A stretch of DNA of 32,781 nucleotides from Verrucomicrobiaceae bacterium (GTDB lineage: Bacteria > Verrucomicrobiota > Verrucomicrobiia > Verrucomicrobiales > Verrucomicrobiaceae): assembly GCA_016795375.1 (NCBI GenBank), contig JAEUHJ010000205.1, forward strand, positions 1 to 32,781. Direction: 5' to 3'. The translations under genes were made by a program, and so were the position numbers. Shown in pieces: positions 7,512 through 15,394 of the stretch; position 1 is the stretch's first letter, and each line of letters starts with the position of its first letter. Under the pieces are notes generated by a model. It was not told the DNA's origin and did not search any database. It saw only the letters and a program-made list of their open reading frames with translations.

Positions 7512-8450
7512 ATGCTCGATCCATTTGTCACCCTCGAAGAAGCCGGCTTTTCCCTCCGGAGTGGAGGCGGCATGGACCGGCTGGCGGGGTGGTCGCCGGA
7601 ACTCATCGCCAGCCTCGACTGGTCACGGCTTTCGGAACTGGCACGTGCCATCGCGGCGGAAGGCGGCTGCGAGCTGGCCAATACGCGGGTGATGCCGGAC
7701 GGCGCGGTGCATTTCGGCATGCTGGAGCAGCCGAAGTCGGCGAAACCACGGCGTGCGATGGTCAAGATCACATCCTGGAACGAATGGGGCGCCACGCCGG
7801 AGACGGTGCGGCGTTTTGAGCAGGAGGTGCGCACGGCACGTGACACGCGCGGCGTTTTGATCGCGCCTGCGGGCTTCAGCCCGGCGGCGTTGCGCACGGC
7901 GCAGGAGCTGCGCATCGAGGCCGTGGACGCGCAGGCGCTGGATGCCGCCGTGCGCGCGCTGCCGGGGGACAAAAGTGATTTTCTCTTCGTCGTGACCACG
8001 GCGGGCGATTTCTCCACGCCAAGCTGCCCGGTTTGCATGAAAAAACTCGTCCGCGCGGAGCAGGAGGTGTTGAAGCTGCTTTCGCGCACTTTCGACACGG
8101 ACGGACTCATCGCTGATGCCGTCGTGTGTGACCGGCTGGAGGTCGCTCCTGGCTGCGAGGTGACATTTCTCCATGAGGTCAGGGCACGGGCCATCACGAT
8201 CTCCGGCCAGGCGGGCGGGGATTTCATCTGCGAAGGGCCGGTGACGCTCGAAGCCGGTGGCACACTCTCCGGCACTGTGGCGGCGAGATCGCTCGTCGTG
8301 CGCGACGGCGGCGAGCTGCTCGGCCAGTTTCGCATATTGCACGGGGAGCTCGGTTCTTTCGTGAAACCGGCCGTGCGCTGGCAGTGGCGTTGCGCGAACA
8401 CCGGCGGCGGGAAGCTCTGCCACGCCGTGAGTTTCGAGCCGCACGTCTGA
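7512..8450 (+). CDS. Mrr-like nuclease domain fused to bactofilin-like domain, with zinc-ribbon cysteines
   Basis: A 312-residue cytosolic protein of unknown function. Residues ~33-145 resemble an Mrr/restriction-endonuclease-like domain: a helix WSRLSELARAIAAEGGC, then DG63-64, then AMVKIT (Lys85), then GVLIAPAGFSPAALRTAQEL, which closely fits the Mrr pattern of a strand followed by GFS and a helix. The Glu/Gln that normally sits two before the catalytic Lys is Met here, so cleavage activity is doubtful. CPVCMKKLV (172-180) looks like the first half of a topoisomerase-type zinc ribbon. Residues ~200-280 form short alternating beta repeats (ITISGQAGGDFICEGPV, GGTLSGTVAARSLVV) typical of bactofilins, which self-assemble into filaments. 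WRCANTGGGKLC (292-303) could be the second half of the zinc ribbon. The gene is divergent from metX and 49 bases upstream of a membrane-protein gene. Confidence 0.65.
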   Translation: MLDPFVTLEEAGFSLRSGGGMDRLAGWSPELIASLDWSRLSELARAIAAEGGCELANTRVMPDGAVHFGMLEQPKSAKPRRAMVKITSWNEWGATPETVRRFEQEVRTARDTRGVLIAPAGFSPAALRTAQELRIEAVDAQALDAAVRALPGDKSDFLFVVTTAGDFSTPSCPVCMKKLVRAEQEVLKLLSRTFDTDGLIADAVVCDRLEVAPGCEVTFLHEVRARAITISGQAGGDFICEGPVTLEAGGTLSGTVAARSLVVRDGGELLGQFRILHGELGSFVKPAVRWQWRCANTGGGKLCHAVSFEPHV

Positions 8451-8499
8451 GGAGAGATCGTTCTTGGCACGCGGGGCTGGATTGTGGAGAGTAAGGCGC

Positions 8500-10281
8500 A
8501 TGTCATCGAATCCCTCCGGCCCCGGAGCCCTGCCCAAAATGGTGTTTTACGCCGCCGCGCTCGTCATGGCGCTGCTGCATGTTTTCGTGACATTCCGCGG
8601 GCTGGCCAGCGCCGGGGGCATGGACCAGGCGCAGCTTGCGCGGCAGGTGGCGCGCACGGGTTCCTGGCAGACGCGTGCCACGCAGCCGTATGCGTGGGCA
8701 CAGATGGAGGGGGCGGGAAAAGAAAGCGCGCCTCTGGCGATGCCGGAGACGGTGCAGCCTCCGCTGCAGCCGCTGTTATGGTCGGCGGCCTTCCGTTTCA
8801 TGAAGCCATGGCAGGTTTATGATCCGGTCGGAGGCAGCGCGGTTTTCATGCTCGACCGCGTGGTCGCGTGTTTCGGTGCCGCGTGGTATCTGCTGACGAT
8901 TTTTTTCACCCACGGCGCGGCCAGGCGGTTGTTCGACGAGCAGGTCGCCGCCATCACGGCCATCGCCCTGCTCGTTTGCGAACCCGCGTGGCAGATGATG
9001 GTCAGTGGCGCGCCGCGTGCGCTGCTGCTGCCGCTCTTCGCGCTGGCGTTCCGGTTGTATGCCTCCGCAGCGTGCCGGTCGGTGGACAATCGCGGCAGTC
9101 TCGTGCCGCTGATGCTGCTGGGCATCGTCTGCGCGCTCATGGCGCACACGCATTGGATGGCGTTGTGGATCGTGCTGGGCGTGCTCGTCGGCGTGGCGGC
9201 GTTTTTGCCGCGTGGAAAGGCGGGTGTGTTCGTCGTGGCGTTGTTTCCCGTGCTGGCGCTCGGCGCCTGGGGCTGGTGGAACACTCAGCTTTGCGGCGAT
9301 CCCCTCGGCGGCATCAAGGCGCTCTTCCAGGCGCAGTCTTCCGCCGTGGCGCATGACTCGCTGCTGCGTGATTTCACGCCCGCCGTGCCGCTGCTCCAGG
9401 TGGATGACCTGCTGCGCCGCATGGGTCTCGGCTGGCAGGAGCAGATGGGGCGCATCCACGCACATCTCGGGCATGTCGTGCCGGCGTTGCTGTTTTTCAT
9501 CGCGCTCATCCACCGCTTCCGCAAGGCGGAGGCCGGTGCCGCGCGCTGGATGCTGGCGTCCGTTTTTGTCTGCGTGGCGGCCGGCATGGGCCTGCTCGGC
9601 CTGCCGGATGACGAAAGTGACGACAACGCGCTCTATATCGTGCTCATGCCCGCGATGAGCACCTTTGGCGCGGCGATGCTCGTCATCCTCTGGTCGCGTT
9701 TTCAAACGGCCGACAACTTCAATTTCATCTCCCGCTGGGGCGGCGCTCTGGCCGCGCTCATCATCACCGCGCTGCCGATGGCGGTGAATCTGCCGGTGCT
9801 GATGAAGTTCGGCCTCACCATGGGCGGTAAAATCCCGCCGCACTGGCCGCCCTTCCTGCCTGAACGCGCCCATGTCCTGCGCCTGCTGCTGGAGAAGGAT
9901 GAATACATCATCACCGATTCGCCCGCCTTCGTCGCATGGTATGCCGATGTGCCCTGCGTGAATCTCTGCACGCAGCGTGCTGACTACGAGGTGATGAAGA
10001 AGAAGGCGGAGGAGCGCGGCGCGAAGCTGGCCGGATTCGTCATGACTCCGGTCTCCGCGAAGGTGGAACGCATCACCGATGTGTACACCGGCCCCTACGC
10101 GGAGTGGCGTGATCTCGTCATCCGCGGCCCCATGCTCGCCTTTGACAAGGATTTCGTCCCGCACCCCGACTTCCCCTTCAAGGTTCCCGTGCCGCTCGTC
10201 GCCAGTTCGGTTGGCGAGAGGGAAAACCTCAGCCTGCCGATGGTCTTCTACACCGACAAGACGCGGACGATCCGCAAGTGA
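8500..10281 (+). CDS. Multi-pass membrane protein, GT-C/GT39-like glycosyltransferase
   Basis: A 593-residue integral membrane protein. After a short cytosolic N-terminus there are about 10-12 hydrophobic segments, from VFYAAALVMALLHVFV (15-30) to ALIITALPMAVNLP near residue 430. The first periplasmic loop starts with AGGMDQAQLARQVARTG (D42), resembling the Asp-containing first loop of GT-C enzymes of the ArnT/PMT type, which move sugars from polyprenyl phosphates. The C-terminal ~150 residues are soluble, beginning with LLLEKDEYIITDSPAFVAWY, as in many GT39-like proteins. The acceptor and sugar are unknown. The start at 8500 is supported by GGAG at 8486-8489, one of the few visible ribosome binding sites here. 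It may be co-transcribed with the preceding Mrr/bactofilin-like gene. Confidence 0.7.
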   Translation: MSSNPSGPGALPKMVFYAAALVMALLHVFVTFRGLASAGGMDQAQLARQVARTGSWQTRATQPYAWAQMEGAGKESAPLAMPETVQPPLQPLLWSAAFRFMKPWQVYDPVGGSAVFMLDRVVACFGAAWYLLTIFFTHGAARRLFDEQVAAITAIALLVCEPAWQMMVSGAPRALLLPLFALAFRLYASAACRSVDNRGSLVPLMLLGIVCALMAHTHWMALWIVLGVLVGVAAFLPRGKAGVFVVALFPVLALGAWGWWNTQLCGDPLGGIKALFQAQSSAVAHDSLLRDFTPAVPLLQVDDLLRRMGLGWQEQMGRIHAHLGHVVPALLFFIALIHRFRKAEAGAARWMLASVFVCVAAGMGLLGLPDDESDDNALYIVLMPAMSTFGAAMLVILWSRFQTADNFNFISRWGGALAALIITALPMAVNLPVLMKFGLTMGGKIPPHWPPFLPERAHVLRLLLEKDEYIITDSPAFVAWYADVPCVNLCTQRADYEVMKKKAEERGAKLAGFVMTPVSAKVERITDVYTGPYAEWRDLVIRGPMLAFDKDFVPHPDFPFKVPVPLVASSVGERENLSLPMVFYTDKTRTIRK

Positions 10282-10313
10282 CGACGCGAAACAGGTGCCG
10301 GCCTGTCCGGTAC

Positions 10314-11111
10314 TCACACCGCCAGACACGAACCGAAAAACCTCAGCGAGTCCGCGAGGTGCTCGCTCCAATACGGCCAGCAATGGTCCAGCGGGAACTC
10401 CTCATAAATGTGTGGAATGCCCTCCGCCTGAAGATCGTGGTGCAGCTTGCGATTGTGCTCCAGCAAAGGATCCGCGACACCGCAATCAAAGCGGAACGGC
10501 GGCAGGCGGGAGGCGTTGAGCTTCATGCACTCGAAGACCGACAGCGGCTCGGTTTCCACCAGATCAAACTCGGCGGCGGATTCCTCCACGAAATCCTGCA
10601 TCTGCGTCACGTCCGTGATGCTGCTGTGCGCGCTGATGCCCGCGAACTTGCGTGGATTCAGCGCGCCGAGCCGTAAAGCCCCGTAACCGCCCATCGACAG
10701 CCCGCAGATGAATTTCGGGTTGCTGTCGCAGCGCAGATCGGCCTGCACCGCGGCCTCCGGCACTTCCTCGACAATCCACGCCGCATAGTCCGCATCACGA
10801 TGCCGCAGATAGCCCGAGCCATCGCCCCACAAACCATCGCTTGGCATTGCCAGCATCATCGGCGGCAGCTTTTCCTCCCGCATGAGCCGGTCCAGCACCT
10901 TGTTTGCACCAGCTTTGTGCAGCCATGCCCAGTGGCTGCCATAAACCCCGTGCAGCAGGATCACCAGTGGCAGTTCACCAGACTCCACGCCAGGCGGCAC
11001 ATAAAAGGTGATGTCCGCGCGCCTGCGCAGCGCTGCGGATTTCACCGTGCAATGCGTGATGCCTTCGCCAGCGGCGCCTGGGGGCGAAAACTCGATGGTG
11101 CGGAAGCTCAT
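10314..11111 (-). CDS. Esterase D-like alpha/beta hydrolase
   Basis: A 265-residue hydrolase of the putative esterase (esterase D/feruloyl esterase-like) family. LVILLHGVYGSHWAW (49-63) carries the oxyanion HG, ICGLSMGGYGALRLG holds the nucleophile Ser139, CGVADPLLEHN holds Asp214 and PLDHCWPYW holds His243, so the triad is complete. There is no signal peptide, so it should act in the cytoplasm. Its ATG overlaps the stop of the DUF1501 gene by four bases (11108-11111), implying translational coupling. The probable substrate is an acyl or feruloyl-type ester or a thioester such as S-formylglutathione. Motif similarity does not decide between these, and the DUF1501 neighbour suggests a polymer-breakdown context. 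Confidence 0.88.
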   Translation of the reverse strand: MSFRTIEFSPPGAAGEGITHCTVKSAALRRRADITFYVPPGVESGELPLVILLHGVYGSHWAWLHKAGANKVLDRLMREEKLPPMMLAMPSDGLWGDGSGYLRHRDADYAAWIVEEVPEAAVQADLRCDSNPKFICGLSMGGYGALRLGALNPRKFAGISAHSSITDVTQMQDFVEESAAEFDLVETEPLSVFECMKLNASRLPPFRFDCGVADPLLEHNRKLHHDLQAEGIPHIYEEFPLDHCWPYWSEHLADSLRFFGSCLAV

Positions 11112-12514
11112 GCCAGCACGTCCTTGATCACCTTCGCGCCTTCCACGCCGCTCAATCGTGCATCGAGGCCCTGGAACTTGAAGCTGAAGGCGTTGTGGTC
11201 GATGCCGAGCTGGTGGAGCATCGTGGCGTGCAAATCGTGAACGGTCGTGATCTTCTCGATCGCCGCGTAGCCGAGGTCATCAGTCGATCCATGCACGATG
11301 CCGCCTTTGATGCCTGCACCAGCCACCCACACGGACATGGCTTTGTTGTGATGATCGCGCCCGCTGCCGCCCTGGGACATCGGCGTGCGGCCGAATTCAC
11401 CGGCCCAGACGATGAGCGTGCTTTCCAGCATGCCGCGCTGCTTCAGATCAGTGATGAGCGCCATGCACGCGCGGTCGATTTCCTCGGCCTTGAGCGCCAC
11501 GCCTTCCTTGACGCCGCCGTGGTGGTCCCAGTCCTTGTGATAGAGCTGGATGAAACGCGTGCCACGCTCGGCCAGACGGCGCGCGAGCAGGCAGTTCGAC
11601 GCGAATGAGCCGTCGCCAGGCGTGCAGCCGTAGAGTTCGAGCGTCTTCGCGCCCTCCTTGCTCACATCCATCAAATCCGGCACACTGGCCTGCATCTGGA
11701 ACGCCATCTCATACTGCGCGATGCGCGTGGCGATCTCCGGATCATCGACAATCGCGTCGTGCTGCTTGTTCAGCGCGTTGATCGCCGCCACATCGGCTCC
11801 TTGTTGCTCACGCGTGACACCACCAGGGTTCGTGAGATACAAAACAGGATCGCCCTTCGCGCGAAGCTGCACGCCTTGATACTTCGACGGCAAGAAACCG
11901 CTGCTCCACTGCCGCGCCGCGATCGGCTGGTTCTGCCCGCCTTTGCCCAGCGAGGTCAAAACGACGAATCCCGGCAGATCAGATGCCTCCGTGCCGAGTC
12001 CATACGTCACCCACGCGCCCATGCTCGGCCTGCCCGCGATTTGCGAGCCCGTGTTCATGAACATGTGCGCCGGATCGTGGTTGATCGCATCCGTCGTCAT
12101 GCTGCGGATCAGGCAGATGTCGTCGATCACACTGCCGATCTGCGGAAACAGCGCACAGATCTCGGTCTGGTTCTTCCCGAACTTCGCAAACGGATGCTGA
12201 GGCCCGAAACACATCAGCGGCTTGCCCTGGAGCTGCGCGAGCTGCTGTCCCTTCGTGAACGACTCCGGCATCGGCTTCCCATCCATAGCCGCCAGTTTCG
12301 GCTTCGGGTCGAACGTCTCCAGATGCGACGGCCCGCCCGCCATCGTCAGCCAGATCACCCGCTTCGCCTTCTGCGGCAGCGGCAGTTTCGTCAAAACCCC
12401 AGGTATCGGCGCTGCGGAGGCTGGTTTGAGCAGCGCGGCCAGCGCGACCGCGCCGAGGCCCTGCGAAGTCCTGCCAAGAAAGGCGCGGCGGTGAAGCGGA
12501 GGAAGGATGTTCAT
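11108..12514 (-). CDS. DUF1501 family protein, Tat-exported
   Basis: A 468-residue protein of the DUF1501 family, part of the alkaline phosphatase/sulfatase-like superfamily. The start at 12514 gives the twin-arginine signal HRRAFLGRTSQGLG followed by a hydrophobic stretch; the frame open to 12583 adds no signal-like sequence. Family landmarks are VIWLTMAGGPSHLETFDPKP, NHDPAHMFMNTGSQIAGRPS, FIQLYHKDWDHHGGV and WAGEFGRTPMSQGG with GRDHHNKAMSVW. Function is undetermined; members are secreted and nearly always sit beside a DUF1549/DUF1553 protein in Planctomycetota and Verrucomicrobiota. Here that partner is missing and an esterase follows with an ATGA overlap. It is a distant paralogue of the DUF1501 protein at 18576-20003, with which it shares several motifs. 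Confidence 0.9.
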   Translation of the reverse strand: MNILPPLHRRAFLGRTSQGLGAVALAALLKPASAAPIPGVLTKLPLPQKAKRVIWLTMAGGPSHLETFDPKPKLAAMDGKPMPESFTKGQQLAQLQGKPLMCFGPQHPFAKFGKNQTEICALFPQIGSVIDDICLIRSMTTDAINHDPAHMFMNTGSQIAGRPSMGAWVTYGLGTEASDLPGFVVLTSLGKGGQNQPIAARQWSSGFLPSKYQGVQLRAKGDPVLYLTNPGGVTREQQGADVAAINALNKQHDAIVDDPEIATRIAQYEMAFQMQASVPDLMDVSKEGAKTLELYGCTPGDGSFASNCLLARRLAERGTRFIQLYHKDWDHHGGVKEGVALKAEEIDRACMALITDLKQRGMLESTLIVWAGEFGRTPMSQGGSGRDHHNKAMSVWVAGAGIKGGIVHGSTDDLGYAAIEKITTVHDLHATMLHQLGIDHNAFSFKFQGLDARLSGVEGAKVIKDVLA

Positions 12515-12661
12515 GACATTGACGGTATCTGGAATGACGAAGCCGGGGCAGGGGAAGTTGCGCAATTTCTCACTCAATCGCATCCTGGCGGTCTGACGGC
12601 GGGGGTTCCCTCCTGTTTAGCCGCAGGCTCAAAACGCGAACTATCGCGTGCGCATCCGGTT

Positions 12662-12686
12662 TCTCTGCGCAGGCTTGCGCCAGAGA
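12662..12686 (+). promoter_or_regulatory. Stem-loop in the leader of the Gfo/Idh gene
   Basis: TCTCTG (12662-12667) pairs with CAGAGA (12681-12686) and CGCA (12668-12671) with TGCG (12676-12679), leaving a 4-base loop and a single bulged C, for a 10-bp GC-rich stem 35 bases before the ATG at 12722. No T run follows, so it is not a simple terminator. It could be a leader structure or an extragenic palindrome. The rest of the 12515-12721 gap shows nothing I can name. Confidence 0.3.
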
Positions 12687-12721
12687 CCTGCTCATCTGAA
12701 AAAAGCGCGAAAAACCAAGCC

Positions 12722-13825
12722 ATGAACAACCGAACTTGCCGCTGGGGCATCCTGGGAGCCGCCTTCATCGCACGGAAAAACTGGCAGGCCATCCGTGACG
12801 CTGGAAACGCCATGCTCGTGGCCGTCGCCAGCCGTGATCTGGCACGCGCGCAAAACTTCATCGCCGAATGCCAGGCCGACGCCCCGCACCTCGTCGTGCC
12901 GGAGGCGATGGACAGTTACGACGCGTTGCTCTCACGAGCCGACATCGACGCCGTTTACATTCCGCTGCCGACCGGATTGCGCAAAGAGTGGGTGATCCGT
13001 GCCGCGCAGGCCGGAAAGCATGTGCTGGTCGAAAAACCGGTCGGGCGTGACGCCGCCGAAGTCATCGAAATCATCGCCGCATGTCAAAGGCATCGTGTGC
13101 AGTTCATGGACGGCGTCATGTTCATGCACGGACGCCGCTTGAATCATCTGCGCGGCGTGGTGGATCGCGATGTCGGCCAGATCCGGCACATCGCCTCGCA
13201 ATTCAGCTTCCTGAGCGACGCGGAATTTCAACGCAGCAACATCCGTGCGCACGGAAATCTCGAACCGCTCGGCTGTCTCGGCGATCTCGGCTGGTACTGC
13301 CTGCGGTTCACGCTCTGGGCGATGAACTACATAGCACCTGTGCAAGTCACCGGCCGCATTCATGCCGAAACGCGGCAAACCGACGACTCGCCACCCGTCC
13401 CGCTCGCATTTTCCGGCACGCTGACTTTTGCCGATGAAACCAGCGCTTCATTTTATTGCTCGTTCAATGCAGCGAATGCCCAGTGGGCCGTCATCAGCGG
13501 CGACAAAGGACTGCTGCAAGTCTCCGACTTCGTCCTGCCCTTCTCCGGCACACAGACCAAGTTCAGCCTCACGCGCTCGGACTTCGTTCTCAATGCGTGC
13601 CAGTTTGACATGCACGAAGGCCGCCAGATCGAAGCGCTCGATGAACCCAGCAGCAACGCGCCCGGCTCGCAGGAGTCCGGCTTGTTTCAAACTTTCTCAC
13701 AGCTCGTCCTCTCCGGGAAAATCGATTCGCACTGGCCGCACATCAGCCTGCTGACACAGACTGTGCTCGATGCCTGCCTCCTCTCCGCGAGACAAGGCTC
13801 GAAAGTGGTGGAAATGATTGGCTGA
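12722..13825 (+). CDS. Gfo/Idh/MocA-family oxidoreductase
   Basis: A 367-residue NAD(P)-dependent dehydrogenase of the glucose-fructose oxidoreductase/inositol dehydrogenase family. The Rossmann strand and loop are CRWGILGAAFIARKN (6-20), and the signature EKPVGRD with Lys105 lies at 104-110. Residues ~125-360 form the C-terminal beta-sheet domain, with CLGDLGWYCLRFTLW as the substrate-site helix that follows the conserved Gly-Asp. Members oxidise or epimerise sugars and cyclitols; the substrate is not predictable. The start at 12722 gives a normal N-terminus, while the frame is open far upstream antisense to the DUF1501 gene. It lacks a signal peptide, so it is cytosolic. The amidase starts four bases after its stop, so the two are co-transcribed. 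Confidence 0.92.
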   Translation: MNNRTCRWGILGAAFIARKNWQAIRDAGNAMLVAVASRDLARAQNFIAECQADAPHLVVPEAMDSYDALLSRADIDAVYIPLPTGLRKEWVIRAAQAGKHVLVEKPVGRDAAEVIEIIAACQRHRVQFMDGVMFMHGRRLNHLRGVVDRDVGQIRHIASQFSFLSDAEFQRSNIRAHGNLEPLGCLGDLGWYCLRFTLWAMNYIAPVQVTGRIHAETRQTDDSPPVPLAFSGTLTFADETSASFYCSFNAANAQWAVISGDKGLLQVSDFVLPFSGTQTKFSLTRSDFVLNACQFDMHEGRQIEALDEPSSNAPGSQESGLFQTFSQLVLSGKIDSHWPHISLLTQTVLDACLLSARQGSKVVEMIG

Positions 13826-13829
13826 ACCC

Positions 13830-15305
13830 ATGAAACGCCGCCGCCTGCTCCAATCCGCCGCCCTGGCGTTCGGTGCCGCAGGTTGTGCGGACAAACAGCG
13901 TGCCCCACTGCCCTTCGCGACACTCGCGGATCTCGCGGCGATGCTCGAGGCGGAGCAAACCACGCCGCTGGCTCTGGCAGCGCATTTTTTGGAGCGGATC
14001 GAACGGCTGGACCGCGACGTGAATGCGGTTATCGAGATCAACCCGCAGGCCCAAACAATCGCCACCGCAGCCAGATCCGGCCTGCTACATGGGCTGCCAG
14101 TTTTGATCAAGGACAACATCGAAACCGCCGATGCGATGCAGACCACGGCGGGCTCGCTGGCGTTGCGTGATCACAAACCGAAACGTGACGCGGCTCTCGT
14201 AACACGATTGCGTGACGCTGGTGCCGTCATCCTCGGCAAAACGAACCTCAGCGAGTGGGCGAACATCCGTTCACCGAATTCGACAAGCGGCTGGAGCGCG
14301 CGTGGCGGACTCACGCGCAATCCGCATCGCCTGACGCACAGCGCCAGCGGCTCCAGCTCCGGTTCTGCGGCGGTGGTGGCCGCAGGACTGGCCCCGGCGG
14401 CGATTGGCACGGAAACGAACGGCTCCATCGTTAGTCCGGCGAGCGCCTGCGGTATTGTGGGCTTCAAACCAACGGTCGGCCTCATCAGCGGCAGCGGCAT
14501 CATCCCGATCACGCATCATCAGGACACGGCGGGGCCGATGACGCTCACGGTTCGCGACGCAGCGCTGCTCATGCGCGTGCTCGCGGACAACTTCGAGGCC
14601 GGATTGCGCACGGACGCGCTCAAAGGCGCACGGCTCGGTGTGTTGCGAAAGCAAAGTGGCAAACAGCCGCAGGTGCTGGCGCTGTTCGATGAGACGCTCA
14701 ACAAACTGCGCGATGCCGGAGCCACCATCGTCGATCCTGTCGAACTGCCGCATTCCCGCGAAGCAGGCGCCTTGTCTTGGAAAGCGATGCTGATCGAGCT
14801 GCGGGCCGATTTGAATGCCTGCCTCGAACAGCGCGGCGGTGACGTGCGTTCGCTGAGCGAGTTGATCGCCTTCAATGAACAGCATCGCGACGTCGAGATG
14901 CCGCACTTCGGCCAGGAATTCTTCGAGCAGGCCGAAAAGCTCGGCACGCCGGAAATCATCGCCGCAGGAGAGGAAGCTCGGGAACTCGCCAAACAACTCG
15001 CCGGGCCGGATGGAATCGATGCCGCGCTCAAATCGCATCATCTCGACGCCCTGATCTGCCCCACGAACGATCCGGCGGGCGTGATTGATTTGAAGAAGGG
15101 AGATGAAGACGTGCGCGTCGCCAGCACGCCCGCCGCTGTGGCCGGTTATCCGCACCTCACCGTGCCGATGGGCTTTGTGGACGGCCTGCCGGTCGGTTTT
15201 TCTTTCATGGGAACGGCACATGATGACGCGCACATCCTCGCCCTGGGGCACGCGTTCGAGCAGCTCACGCAGGCGCGGCGAGCTCCTGCTCTCGCTGCCG
15301 GATAA
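13830..15305 (+). CDS. Amidase (amidase signature family), exported lipoprotein
   Basis: A 491-residue amidase-signature enzyme. The start at 13830 gives an arginine-rich signal MKRRRLLQSAALAFGAAGC with a lipobox at Cys19; a start at 13818 would overlap the previous gene by eight bases. Catalytic residues are Lys94 in PVLIKDNIE, the cis-Ser in SASGSSSGSAAVVAAG (about 175-177) and nucleophile Ser199 in GTETNGSIVSPAS. The active-site sequence is close to peptide-amidase-type members, which hydrolyse C-terminal amides, but amidase specificity is broad. The RR motif may indicate Tat export. It sits between a cytosolic sugar-type dehydrogenase and an exported DUF1549/DUF1501 pair, which suggests a role in handling extracellular amidated compounds. 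Confidence 0.92.
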   Translation: MKRRRLLQSAALAFGAAGCADKQRAPLPFATLADLAAMLEAEQTTPLALAAHFLERIERLDRDVNAVIEINPQAQTIATAARSGLLHGLPVLIKDNIETADAMQTTAGSLALRDHKPKRDAALVTRLRDAGAVILGKTNLSEWANIRSPNSTSGWSARGGLTRNPHRLTHSASGSSSGSAAVVAAGLAPAAIGTETNGSIVSPASACGIVGFKPTVGLISGSGIIPITHHQDTAGPMTLTVRDAALLMRVLADNFEAGLRTDALKGARLGVLRKQSGKQPQVLALFDETLNKLRDAGATIVDPVELPHSREAGALSWKAMLIELRADLNACLEQRGGDVRSLSELIAFNEQHRDVEMPHFGQEFFEQAEKLGTPEIIAAGEEARELAKQLAGPDGIDAALKSHHLDALICPTNDPAGVIDLKKGDEDVRVASTPAAVAGYPHLTVPMGFVDGLPVGFSFMGTAHDDAHILALGHAFEQLTQARRAPALAAG

Positions 15306-15394
15306 GACAACACCCTTCACCGGATCGCCCATCGCCCTGCTGAAAAAGCCCCGCCTTCCTCGTCGTAGGCGTCTTGATCGCATCCTCCGTCATC

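Noticed and set aside
7388..8506. Upstream extension of the metX frame
   Set aside because: The extra sequence is low-complexity antisense to the Mrr/bactofilin-like gene; the normal MetX N-terminus begins at 7387.
8776..10383. A 535-codon open frame on the minus strand
   Set aside because: Its Arg/His/Gln-rich translation has no recognisable domain and is the shadow of the membrane-protein gene.
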